DNA of 64,000 bases from Thioalkalicoccus limnaeus. Its GTDB lineage: Bacteria > Pseudomonadota > Gammaproteobacteria > Chromatiales > Chromatiaceae. Below the pieces are notes generated by a model. That model was not told the origin of the DNA, searched no databases, and was given only the letters and a program-made list of their open reading frames with translations. This document shows positions 17,118 through 24,379 of the stretch, one piece after another. The position numbers were made by a program, and so were the translations under genes. Position 1 is the stretch's first letter. Every line of letters begins with the position of its first letter. Location of the stretch: positions 1 to 64,000 of the forward strand of contig NZ_JBDKXB010000004.1 of assembly GCF_041197575.1 (NCBI RefSeq), written 5' to 3'.

Positions 17118-17489
17118 TCACAGCCATTTGGGAACGAGAATCAGGGCCCAGGTGACAAAAGTAAAGACCAGGCTGCTGAGAACCGCCGCGGAGGCGATGT
17201 CCTTGGCCCGCGCCGAGAGTTCATGCCGTTCATAGCCGACCCGGTCGACGTTCGCCTCGATCGCCGAGTTGAGCAGCTCGACGATCGGCACGATCAGCAG
17301 GCTGCCGACCAAAAGCGCGCGCTCGACCGGCGTCTCGCCGAGCCAGAGCGCGATCGGCACGAGCGGGATCAGCGCGATGACCTCCTGCCGGAAGGCCTCC
17401 TCGTGTCGGAAACAAGCCCGAAGCCCCTTGATCGAGAACCCGAAGGCGCGAACGATGCGGCGCCAACCGCGCGCGTTATGATTCGCCAT
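17118..17489 (-). CDS. dgkA: Diacylglycerol kinase (prokaryotic DgkA family)
   Basis: The 123-residue integral membrane protein phosphorylates diacylglycerol to phosphatidic acid, recycling lipid from glycan and osmoadaptation reactions. An N-terminal amphipathic part (SIKGLRACFRHEEAFRQE) is followed by three transmembrane segments; the signature VELLNSAIEANVDR and AKDIASAAV are present. The length matches E. coli DgkA (122). Its start at 17489 overlaps the end of gcvPB by 14 bp, so it is translationally linked to the glycine cleavage operon, an unusual neighbour for a lipid kinase. Confidence 0.95.
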   Translation of the reverse strand: MANHNARGWRRIVRAFGFSIKGLRACFRHEEAFRQEVIALIPLVPIALWLGETPVERALLVGSLLIVPIVELLNSAIEANVDRVGYERHELSARAKDIASAAVLSSLVFTFVTWALILVPKWL

Positions 17490-19020
17490 CGTTGCTCGTC
17501 GGCCGCCAGGCCAGATCCAGCCGCCGCGCGGCGCGCACGTCGTCGAGGCGGCGCACCGGCAGACTGTGGGGGGCTTCGCGAACCAGCTCGGGCTGGGTGC
17601 GTGCCTCGTCGCGGATTTTTATCAGCGCCTCGACGAAGCCGTCGAGCTCCTCCTTGGTCTCGGTCTCGGTCGGCTCGATCAACAGGCACTCGGGGACCAG
17701 CAGCGGAAAGTAGGTCGTCGGCGCGTGGAACCCGTAATCGAGCAGCCGCTTGGCGAAATCCATCGCTGTGACACCCAATTCCTTCGCCTCGCGGCGCAGC
17801 GTCACGATGAACTCGTGACTCGCGCGCCGCCTCGGATAGGCCGCCTCGAAGCCGGCCTCGGTCAGGCGCTTGAACAGGTAGTTCGCGTTCAGCGTCGCGT
17901 ACTCGGCGACCCGTGGCATCCCCTCGCGGCCGAGCATCCGGGCGTAGACATAGGCGCGCAGCAGGATCCCGATGTTGCCACCGAATGCGGTCAGCCGGCC
18001 GATGCTGGTCGGGCGCTCGCGCTCGGTCAGCCAGCGGTAGCCCTGCTCGGTCCGCTCGACGATCGGCACCGGCAGATAGGGCTCGAGGCGCCGCGACACG
18101 CCGACCGGTCCGGCCCCGGGGCCGCCGCCGCCGTGCGGTGTCGAGAAGGTCTTGTGCAGGTTCATGTGGATGACGTCGAAGCCCATGTCGCCCGGGCGGA
18201 CCTTGCCGAGGATCGCATTGAGGTTCGCGCCATCGTAGTAGAGCAGGCCGCCGGCCTCGTGAACGGTCGCCGCGATCGCGTCTATGCCGCGCTCGAAGAC
18301 CCCGACCGTACTCGGATTCGTCAGCATGATGCCGGCGGTCTGCGGCCCGACCCGCTCGCGCAGCGCGGCGATGTCGACGTCGCCGTCGGCACCCGTCGGG
18401 ATCTCCCGGACCTCGAACCCGCACATGACAGCCGAGGCTGGATTCGTGCCATGGGCCGCGTCTGGCACCAGGATCTGGGTGCGGGCCGTGTCGCCACGCG
18501 CCTGATGGTAGGCGCGGATCATCGCGACCCCGGCGAATTCGCCTTGGGCGCCGGCGGCCGGGGCGAGCGACACCGCTGGCATCCCGGTCACCTCTTTGAA
18601 GATCTCCTGGAGTTCGTACAGGCAGGCGAGCAGGCCCTGGCCGTGCGCGTCGGGCGCGAGCGGGTGGCGCGCGAGGAAACCCGGCAGCATCGCGAGTGCA
18701 TGGCAGGCGCGCGGGTTGTACTTCATCGTGCACGAGCCCAGCGGATAGAACTGGGTGTCGATCGAGAAGTTCTTCTGCGACAGCCGCGTGTAATGGCGGA
18801 CCGCCTGCAGCTCGGAGACCTCGGGCAGGGCCGGTGACCGGCGGCGGCGGAACCGCTCCGGCAGGTCTGGTAGGGTGGTCGGCGGTGACGGTGACTGGGC
18901 CGCGGCCCGGCGCCCGGGGCGCGAAGCGTCTTGTATCAACATCGGATTTGGCGGTGGTGGCTGTGATCGATCGTGGTAGGGCTGTTCGCATGGCGTCGTC
19001 GCGACGCTGTTCGTTATCAT
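17476..19020 (-). CDS. gcvPB: Glycine dehydrogenase (decarboxylating) subunit 2, P-protein beta
   Basis: The C-terminal half of a split P-protein. With GcvPA it decarboxylates glycine through PLP and loads aminomethyl onto lipoyl-GcvH. The PLP Lys is in HMNLHKTFSTPHGGGGPG; other marks are FYPLGSCTMKYNPR near the N terminus and AHGTNPASA. The ATG at 19020 overlaps the gcvPA stop (ATGA) and has GAGG nine bases upstream, so I chose it, giving 514 residues. However, the first 26 residues are low-complexity, and most relatives begin at a point matching the ATG at 18942 (MLIQDASRPGRR). The true start may therefore be 18942 (488 residues). dgkA follows with overlap. Confidence 0.93.
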   Translation of the reverse strand: MITNSVATTPCEQPYHDRSQPPPPNPMLIQDASRPGRRAAAQSPSPPTTLPDLPERFRRRRSPALPEVSELQAVRHYTRLSQKNFSIDTQFYPLGSCTMKYNPRACHALAMLPGFLARHPLAPDAHGQGLLACLYELQEIFKEVTGMPAVSLAPAAGAQGEFAGVAMIRAYHQARGDTARTQILVPDAAHGTNPASAVMCGFEVREIPTGADGDVDIAALRERVGPQTAGIMLTNPSTVGVFERGIDAIAATVHEAGGLLYYDGANLNAILGKVRPGDMGFDVIHMNLHKTFSTPHGGGGPGAGPVGVSRRLEPYLPVPIVERTEQGYRWLTERERPTSIGRLTAFGGNIGILLRAYVYARMLGREGMPRVAEYATLNANYLFKRLTEAGFEAAYPRRRASHEFIVTLRREAKELGVTAMDFAKRLLDYGFHAPTTYFPLLVPECLLIEPTETETKEELDGFVEALIKIRDEARTQPELVREAPHSLPVRRLDDVRAARRLDLAWRPTSNDGES

Positions 19021-20396
19021 GTCGGTGTGCCTCGGGCCTCGATCAGCCGGCGCAGCCGGGCGGCGTACTCGTCGATCTCATCGGCGGTCCGCACCTCGGT
19101 CGCGCAGACCAGGATCGCCGAGCCGAGCTCCGGGTACTCCAGGCCCAGGTCGTAACCGCCGAGGATCCCGTCGGCGATCAGGTCCTGCAACAAGGGTGCG
19201 GCCGGAACCGGCAGCCGCAGCGCCTGCTCGTGAAAAGTCGGCCCGTTGAACAAGGGCGCGATGCCGGGGATCTCGCCGAGTCGGTCGACGAGCCGCGCGG
19301 TGTTCGCGCGGCAGGCGTCGGCGACCCGCGCCAATCCAGCCTGGCCGAGCAAGGCGAGATGGATGGTCGCCGCGGTGACCAGCAAGCCCTGGTTCGTGCA
19401 GATGTTCGAGGTCGCCTTCGCGCGGCGGATGTGCTGTTCTCGGGCCTGCAGGGTCAAACTGAATCCGGGCCGGCCGTCGAGGTCCAGCGTGCGCCCGACG
19501 AGCCGTCCCGGCATCTGGCGCACCAAATCCTGACGGCAGCACAGGAAACCGGCATAGGGCCCGCCCGACGCGAGTGGTATGCCGAGCGGCTGTACATCGC
19601 CGCAGGCGATGTCGGCGCCGCTCGTGCCCCAGTCGCCGGGTGGCGCGAGCCGCGCCAGCGTCACCGGGTTGACGACGCCGACGACTAGCGCGCCCTGGGC
19701 CTGCGCCCAGTCGGTCAGCGCGTCGACCTCCTCGAGCACGCCGAAGAAGTTCGGCTGTGGCAGGACCAGGGCCGCGAAGGGTTCGCCGCCGGCCGCCTCC
19801 TCGACGGCCGCGAGTGGCGTCTGGCCGGTCGCCGCGTCGAACGCGATCGGGATCAGCTCGATCCCCTGGCTCGCGACCAGCGTGGTCAGGGTCCGACGGT
19901 AGGCCGGGTGCAAGGCGCGTGGCACCAGGATCCGCCGAGCGGTCACGCCGCGATTCGCACGCACCGCCATCAGCAGGGCCTCGGCCAGGCCGGATGCGCC
20001 GTCGTACAGCGAAGCGTTCGAGACCGCGAGCCCGGTCAGCGCCGTCATCATCGACTGGAATTCGAACAAGAGCTGCAAGGTGCCCTGGCTCGCCTCGGCC
20101 TGATAAGGGGTATAGGCGCTGTAGAACTCGCCCCGTGCGGCGATCTGCCAGACCGCGGCCGGGATATGGTGGTCGTAGGCGCCGGCGCCGACGAAGCAGA
20201 TCGGCTGTCCGTCGGCGCGCGCGCGCGCCTGCATCAGCCGTGCGATGTCCATCTCCGGCAGCCCCGGCGGGATGCCGTCGAGCGCGCCCGCGCGCAAGCC
20301 GGCCGGGATCTCGTCGAACAGGTCATCGAGGGTCGCGACGCCTATGGTCGCGAGCATGTCGGCCGTGTCGGCCTCGGTGTGCGGAATGAAGGGCAT
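19017..20396 (-). CDS. gcvPA: Glycine dehydrogenase (decarboxylating) subunit 1, P-protein alpha
   Basis: The N-terminal half of the split P-protein (459 residues from the ATG at 20396). It starts MPFIPHTEADTADMLATIG, a typical GcvPA opening, and carries GAGAYDHHIPAAV, YTPYQAEASQGTLQLLFEFQ and ATSNICTNQGL. It pairs with GcvPB as an alpha2beta2 enzyme. The frame is open well upstream, through the gcvH region, but that extension is out of register with any family member and is rejected. It lies 68 bp after gcvH and overlaps gcvPB by ATGA. Confidence 0.95.
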   Translation of the reverse strand: MPFIPHTEADTADMLATIGVATLDDLFDEIPAGLRAGALDGIPPGLPEMDIARLMQARARADGQPICFVGAGAYDHHIPAAVWQIAARGEFYSAYTPYQAEASQGTLQLLFEFQSMMTALTGLAVSNASLYDGASGLAEALLMAVRANRGVTARRILVPRALHPAYRRTLTTLVASQGIELIPIAFDAATGQTPLAAVEEAAGGEPFAALVLPQPNFFGVLEEVDALTDWAQAQGALVVGVVNPVTLARLAPPGDWGTSGADIACGDVQPLGIPLASGGPYAGFLCCRQDLVRQMPGRLVGRTLDLDGRPGFSLTLQAREQHIRRAKATSNICTNQGLLVTAATIHLALLGQAGLARVADACRANTARLVDRLGEIPGIAPLFNGPTFHEQALRLPVPAAPLLQDLIADGILGGYDLGLEYPELGSAILVCATEVRTADEIDEYAARLRRLIEARGTPT

Positions 20397-20464
20397 GGTA
20401 ATCGTCGGTCGGTGGCGAGTGTTGGCGGCCGCCGGGGTGGGCCGCCGGGTTTGTTCGAGACCTC

Positions 20465-20857
20465 TCAGGCCTCGTCGGCCAGCGTCTGCGTGTAGGCCGG
20501 CGCGTCGAGCAGGGCGTCGAGTGCCGCTCGGTCGGCGATGCGCAGCTTGAAGATCCAGCCCGCGCCGTAGGGATCCTGATTGACGGTCTCCGGGGCATCG
20601 CCGAGCACGGCGTTGGCGTCGATGACCTCGCCGGCGAGCGGGCTGTAGATGTCGGAGGCGGCCTTCACCGATTCGACGACCGCGCAGGTCTCGCCGGCCT
20701 CGACCCGCTTGCCGGCGCTCGGCAACTCGACATAGACCAGGTCGCCCAGGGCCTCTTGGGCATGATCGGTGATCCCGACGGTCAGGGTACCGTCGCCGTG
20801 ATCGCGGACCCATTCGTGGCTCTTCGTATAACGAAGGTCGGCCGGCAGTTCGTTCAT
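20465..20857 (-). CDS. gcvH: Glycine cleavage system H protein
   Basis: The lipoyl carrier of the glycine cleavage system shuttles the aminomethyl intermediate between P-, T- and L-proteins. The 130-residue product shows the lipoyl domain with ESVKAASDIYSP, the lipoylated residue being Lys65, and the start region RYTKSHEWVRDHGDGT. Length and motifs match the family (E. coli 129). It is second in the gcvT-gcvH-gcvPA-gcvPB operon, 34 bp after gcvT. Confidence 0.97.
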   Translation of the reverse strand: MNELPADLRYTKSHEWVRDHGDGTLTVGITDHAQEALGDLVYVELPSAGKRVEAGETCAVVESVKAASDIYSPLAGEVIDANAVLGDAPETVNQDPYGAGWIFKLRIADRAALDALLDAPAYTQTLADEA

Positions 20858-20891
20858 CGTTGGTTTCCTCGCGTGAATGATGATGGTTCGG

Positions 20892-21998
20892 TCAAGAATC
20901 GGAGAGATCGATCCGGCTTTGCCCGTGGCGCACGAATGGCGGTCGCACGCAGCGTACCGGTATCTGGCGGCCGCGGATCTCGACGGCCAGGCTTGCGTTT
21001 CGGCCGGCGTCGCCGGTGACGCGGGCGAGGGCGATCGAGCGCTCGAGCGTCGGCGAGAAACCGCCGGAGGTGACCTCGCCGATCGGTTCGCCGCGATTCA
21101 GCACGACCTGGTGCGGGCGCAACACACCCGGGCCGCACAGCAACAGACCGACCTGGCGTCGGCCTGTCGGTGCCGCGCGCTGCGCCTCGAGCGCGCTCCG
21201 GCCGATGAAGGCGCGGTTCGCGGGTTCCCAGGCCAGGGTCCAGGCGAGTCCGCTCTCGAGCGGTGTCGTCGTCTCGTCCATGTCCTGCCCATAGAGGTTC
21301 ATGCCGGCCTCGAGGCGCAGCGTGTCGCGCGCGCCGAGCCCGCACGGCTGCGCGCCGGCGGCGAGCAGCGCGCGCCATAGCGCCACCGCGTCGTCACTCG
21401 GGATCATGATCTCGTAGCCGTCCTCGCCGGTATAGCCGGTGCGGGCAACGAACCAGCCCCCGTCCTCGGCCGAACGAAAGGGCGCGAGACCGGCGGCCGC
21501 CGCGCGCAGGTCCGCGGGCAGGATCGGACTGGCCAGCTCGCGCCCCGTCGGTCCCTGGATCGCCAGCATGGCCAGGTCGTCGCGCCGGTCGATCGCGACC
21601 GCGTGCCCAGCCGCCCGTGCGCGGATCCAGGCCTCGTCCTGATCGGCCGTCGCGGCGTTGACGACGAGCCGGTACCGGTTGGGGCCGCGGCGGTAGACGA
21701 TCAGGTCATCGAGGACGCCGCCGGCGTCGTTGAGCAGACAGCCGTAGAGCGCCTGGCCAGGATCGCTCAGTCGCGCTATATCGTTGGCGAGGAGCCGGCG
21801 CAAGAAGGATTCGGCATCATCGCCGTCGAGATCGAGCGGGCGCATGTGCGACACATCGAAGACGCCGGCGGCGCGCCGCACCGCATGGTGCTCGACGAGT
21901 TGCGAGCCGTAGTGCAGCGGCATGTCCCAGCCGCCGAAAGGCACGATGCGCGCGCCAAGGCGCTGGTGTTCGGCGAACAGGGGGGTCTTGGATGCCAT
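20892..21998 (-). CDS. gcvT: Aminomethyltransferase (glycine cleavage T protein)
   Basis: GcvT moves the methylene group from aminomethyl-lipoyl GcvH to tetrahydrofolate, releasing ammonia. The 368-residue product has the family opening TPLFAEHQRLGARIVPFGGWDMP, VFDVSHM, LLNDAGGVLDDLIVYR, TGYTGEDGYEIMIP and DTLRLEAGMNLYGQDMDETTTP, which carries the folate-side residues. It is the first gene after a tandem glycine riboswitch and an intrinsic terminator (22061-22102), so transcription into it depends on glycine. The start at 21998 matches the family. Confidence 0.97.
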   Translation of the reverse strand: MASKTPLFAEHQRLGARIVPFGGWDMPLHYGSQLVEHHAVRRAAGVFDVSHMRPLDLDGDDAESFLRRLLANDIARLSDPGQALYGCLLNDAGGVLDDLIVYRRGPNRYRLVVNAATADQDEAWIRARAAGHAVAIDRRDDLAMLAIQGPTGRELASPILPADLRAAAAGLAPFRSAEDGGWFVARTGYTGEDGYEIMIPSDDAVALWRALLAAGAQPCGLGARDTLRLEAGMNLYGQDMDETTTPLESGLAWTLAWEPANRAFIGRSALEAQRAAPTGRRQVGLLLCGPGVLRPHQVVLNRGEPIGEVTSGGFSPTLERSIALARVTGDAGRNASLAVEIRGRQIPVRCVRPPFVRHGQSRIDLSDS

Positions 21999-22060
21999 CG
22001 GAACTCTCCGCCTCGGCTCCCGGAGCCGTCAGCCTGTAGGGGTGCGGTCGCCAACGCACG

Positions 22061-22102
22061 AACAAAAGGGCGGCGGCGGGAGCGATCCCACCGCCGCCGC
22101 CC
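22061..22102 (-). terminator. Intrinsic terminator in the glycine riboswitch expression platform
   Basis: Perfect 12-bp GC stem (22091-22102 with 22068-22079) around an 11-nt loop, followed in the transcript by TTTTGTT (22067-22061). It stands between aptamer 2 and gcvT. Glycine binding would be expected to disfavour it and so turn the operon on, as for known gcv riboswitches. Confidence 0.85.
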
Positions 22103-22285
22103 CTCTGTCCTAAACCTGAGAGTTTGCGACAGTTTGGATCTGTCGCTGCCCCATCGGTGGGCCGGTGTCCGATTCAAAGACACCAGGCCGCTCTCCAGAG
22201 TCGGTCTTGGTCCCACGGTCCTTTTGCCTGAGCGATTCCGGGCGGTGTTGCGCCTTCGGCGCCGGTCAAAGACCGGTCTCTCCCA
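22103..22285 (-). ncRNA. Tandem glycine riboswitch
   Basis: Read on the minus strand, two aptamer-like units lie in series before gcvT. The first runs from about 22285 with GGAGAGACCGG, a hairpin with GAAG, then CGCTCAGGCAAAAGGACC and CTCTGGAGAG (to about 22192). The second continues with a GACA-closed hairpin and ends in AACTCTCAGGTTTAGGACAGA (about 22123-22103). The CUCAGGCAAAAGGAC and CUCAGG-UUUAGGACAGA cores are hallmarks of the glycine riboswitch class. The linker between the units is short, as in cooperative tandem aptamers. The downstream terminator gives a transcriptional platform. Confidence 0.92.
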
Positions 22286-22306
22286 CGGGACTGGCTCCGA
22301 ACCACG

Positions 22307-22335
22307 ACTATAGCCTTACGTCGCGGCGTTGCCAA
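22307..22335 (-). promoter_or_regulatory. Sigma-70-type promoter of the gcv operon
   Basis: On the minus strand TTGGCA (22335-22330) and TATAGT (22312-22307) are separated by 17 bp. Transcription would start near 22300, just ahead of aptamer 1, which makes the placement convincing. Confidence 0.75.
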
Positions 22336-22554
22336 CCTGGCGAACCGCTGTCGAGGGGGCGCCTGGGGCGGATGCGACAGCACGTCCCACGACCGGCACG
22401 GCTGGCCCGAGGCGGGGTCGGCGGCTGGCCGGAAGCCTTCAGCGATCACCGCAAGCGTGTAGAATAGCGAGCCATCCCAAGTCGCGCCCGACCCTTTCGG
22501 TCGTCCCGAGTGCGGCTTCCATGCTGATTCGAAATCGACGAGACACAAGCCTGC

Positions 22555-24276
22555 ATGAACCAGACCATCGAGGTGAAGGTTCCCGCGATCGGGGACTTCA
22601 AGGACGTACCCGTGATCGAGCTGTTGGTCGCCCTCGGCGACCGGGTCGAGGTCGAGTCGTCGCTGATCACGATCGAGAGCGACAAGGCGACACTCGAGAT
22701 CCCGAGCCCGGCCGCCGGTATCGTCAAATCGATCGCCGTCCAGATCGGTGATCGGGTCTCCGAGGACGACCCGATCCTGACCCTCGAGGTCGCGAACCAA
22801 CCGGTCGCCGCCGCCGAAGAACCGGTCGAGCCGAAGGCCGGTGCATCGGGTGCGCCCGATGCCGAGACCTCCGAGGAGCTCGTGACCGAGGTCGTCGTGA
22901 TCGGTGGCGGTCCCGGTGGCTACACCGCGGCCTTCCGGGCCGCGGACCTCGGCAAGCGGGTCATCGTGGTCGAGCGTTTCCCGACGCTCGGCGGCGTCTG
23001 CCTGAATGTCGGCTGCATCCCGTCGAAGGCGCTGCTGCATGTCGCCGCGGTCATCGAGGAGACCCGCGACATGTCGGCGATGGGCGTGACCTTCGCGCCG
23101 CCCGAGATCGACCTGGCCCAGATGCGCGCCGGCAAGGACAAGGTCGTCGCGCGCCTGACCAAAGGCCTCGCGGGGCTGGCCAAGCAGCGCAAGGTGCGGG
23201 TGGTCCAGGGCACCGGTCGCTTCGAGTCGCCGAAACGGCTGCTCGTCGAGACACCGACCGGGCGCGTGCGGATCGCCTTCGATCAGGCGGTCATCGCGTG
23301 CGGATCGCGTCCGATCGAGATCCCGGGCTTTCCGCACGGCGATCCGCGGGTCATGGACTCGACCGGTGCGCTGGCGCTCGCCGATATCCCGCGGCGGCTC
23401 CTGGTCGTCGGCGGCGGCATCATCGGCCTGGAGATGGCGTCGGTCTATCGGGCGCTCGGCGCCGAGATCGAGATCGTCGAGCTCAAGGGACAACTGATCC
23501 CCGGCTGCGATCCGGATCTGGTGCGTGCGCTGACCAAGGTCATCGGCAAGCGCTATCAGCGGATCATGCTGGGCACCAAGGTCGAGCAGATGAAGGCGAC
23601 CAGTGCCGGGATCCAGGTGACCTTCGCCGGCGAGCATGCCGGCGAGGCGACCTACGACAAGGTCCTGGTCGCGGTCGGCCGGCGGCCGAACGGTGATCGG
23701 ATCGCGGCCGACGCGGCCGGGGTCCGGATCGACGAGCACGGCTTCATCGCGACCGACGCCCACATGCGCACCAACGTGCCGCATATCTTCGCGATCGGCG
23801 ACGTCGTCGGTGGCCCGATGCTGGCCCACAAGGCGACCCACGAAGGCAAGGTCGCGGCCGAGGTCATCGCCGGGCTGCCGGCCCTCTTCGACCCGCTGGC
23901 GATCCCGTCGGTCGCCTACACGGATCCCGAGGTCGCGTGGATGGGCCTGACCGAGACCGAGGCCAAGGCGCGCGGCATCGCGTACGAGAAGGGCGTCTAC
24001 CCGTGGGCGGCCAGCGGCCGCGCGCTCGGTCTTCACCGCGACGAGGGCCTGACCAAGCTCCTGTTCGACCCCGAGACCAAGCGGCTGCTCGGCGCCGGCA
24101 TCGTCGGCCCGAACGCCGGCGAGCTGATCGGCGAGACGGTGCTGGCGCTCGAACTGGGCGCCGACTACGAGGACATCGGCCTGACCGTGCATCCGCATCC
24201 GACGCTGAACGAGTCGATCGCGCTGGCCGCCGAGATGGCCCATGGCTCGATCACGGACCTGATGCCGCCACGCTGA
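22555..24276 (+). CDS. lpdA: Dihydrolipoyl dehydrogenase with fused N-terminal lipoyl domain
   Basis: E3 reoxidises dihydrolipoyl groups of 2-oxoacid dehydrogenases and GcvH, passing electrons to NAD. Residues 1-80 are a lipoyl domain (IESDKATLEIPSP, lipoyl-Lys44); an Ala/Pro/Glu linker follows (about 82-108), then the flavoprotein: FAD loop VVVIGGGPGG (from 113), redox pair C149-x4-C154 (GGVCLNVGCIPS), NAD site VVGGGIIGLEMAS, and the active-site His in HPHPTLNE (about 546-553). The 573-residue fused form is known from pyruvate dehydrogenase E3s. No aceE/aceF or other E1/E2 gene is nearby; instead it diverges from the gcv operon, so service as L-protein is plausible. TAGAAT (22460-22465) may be its -10. 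Confidence 0.95.
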   Translation: MNQTIEVKVPAIGDFKDVPVIELLVALGDRVEVESSLITIESDKATLEIPSPAAGIVKSIAVQIGDRVSEDDPILTLEVANQPVAAAEEPVEPKAGASGAPDAETSEELVTEVVVIGGGPGGYTAAFRAADLGKRVIVVERFPTLGGVCLNVGCIPSKALLHVAAVIEETRDMSAMGVTFAPPEIDLAQMRAGKDKVVARLTKGLAGLAKQRKVRVVQGTGRFESPKRLLVETPTGRVRIAFDQAVIACGSRPIEIPGFPHGDPRVMDSTGALALADIPRRLLVVGGGIIGLEMASVYRALGAEIEIVELKGQLIPGCDPDLVRALTKVIGKRYQRIMLGTKVEQMKATSAGIQVTFAGEHAGEATYDKVLVAVGRRPNGDRIAADAAGVRIDEHGFIATDAHMRTNVPHIFAIGDVVGGPMLAHKATHEGKVAAEVIAGLPALFDPLAIPSVAYTDPEVAWMGLTETEAKARGIAYEKGVYPWAASGRALGLHRDEGLTKLLFDPETKRLLGAGIVGPNAGELIGETVLALELGADYEDIGLTVHPHPTLNESIALAAEMAHGSITDLMPPR

Positions 24277-24379
24277 CCCCGTGCGCCAGCCCGGGGCGAT
24301 CCGCCCGGGTCAGCCGCCCCAGCCGGTACCACCGATTGCGAAGCCCATGATGAACCCGAACCCTGGCCATCCCGACGCG

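Noticed and set aside
17369..18991. Possible frameshifted second copy of gcvPB
   Set aside because: The alternative frame is Arg-rich shadow sequence; the gcvPB frame is continuous and carries all motifs.
19017..20813. Longer gcvPA reading through gcvH
   Set aside because: The extra N-terminal codons are the wrong-frame reading of gcvH; family similarity begins at the ATG at 20396.
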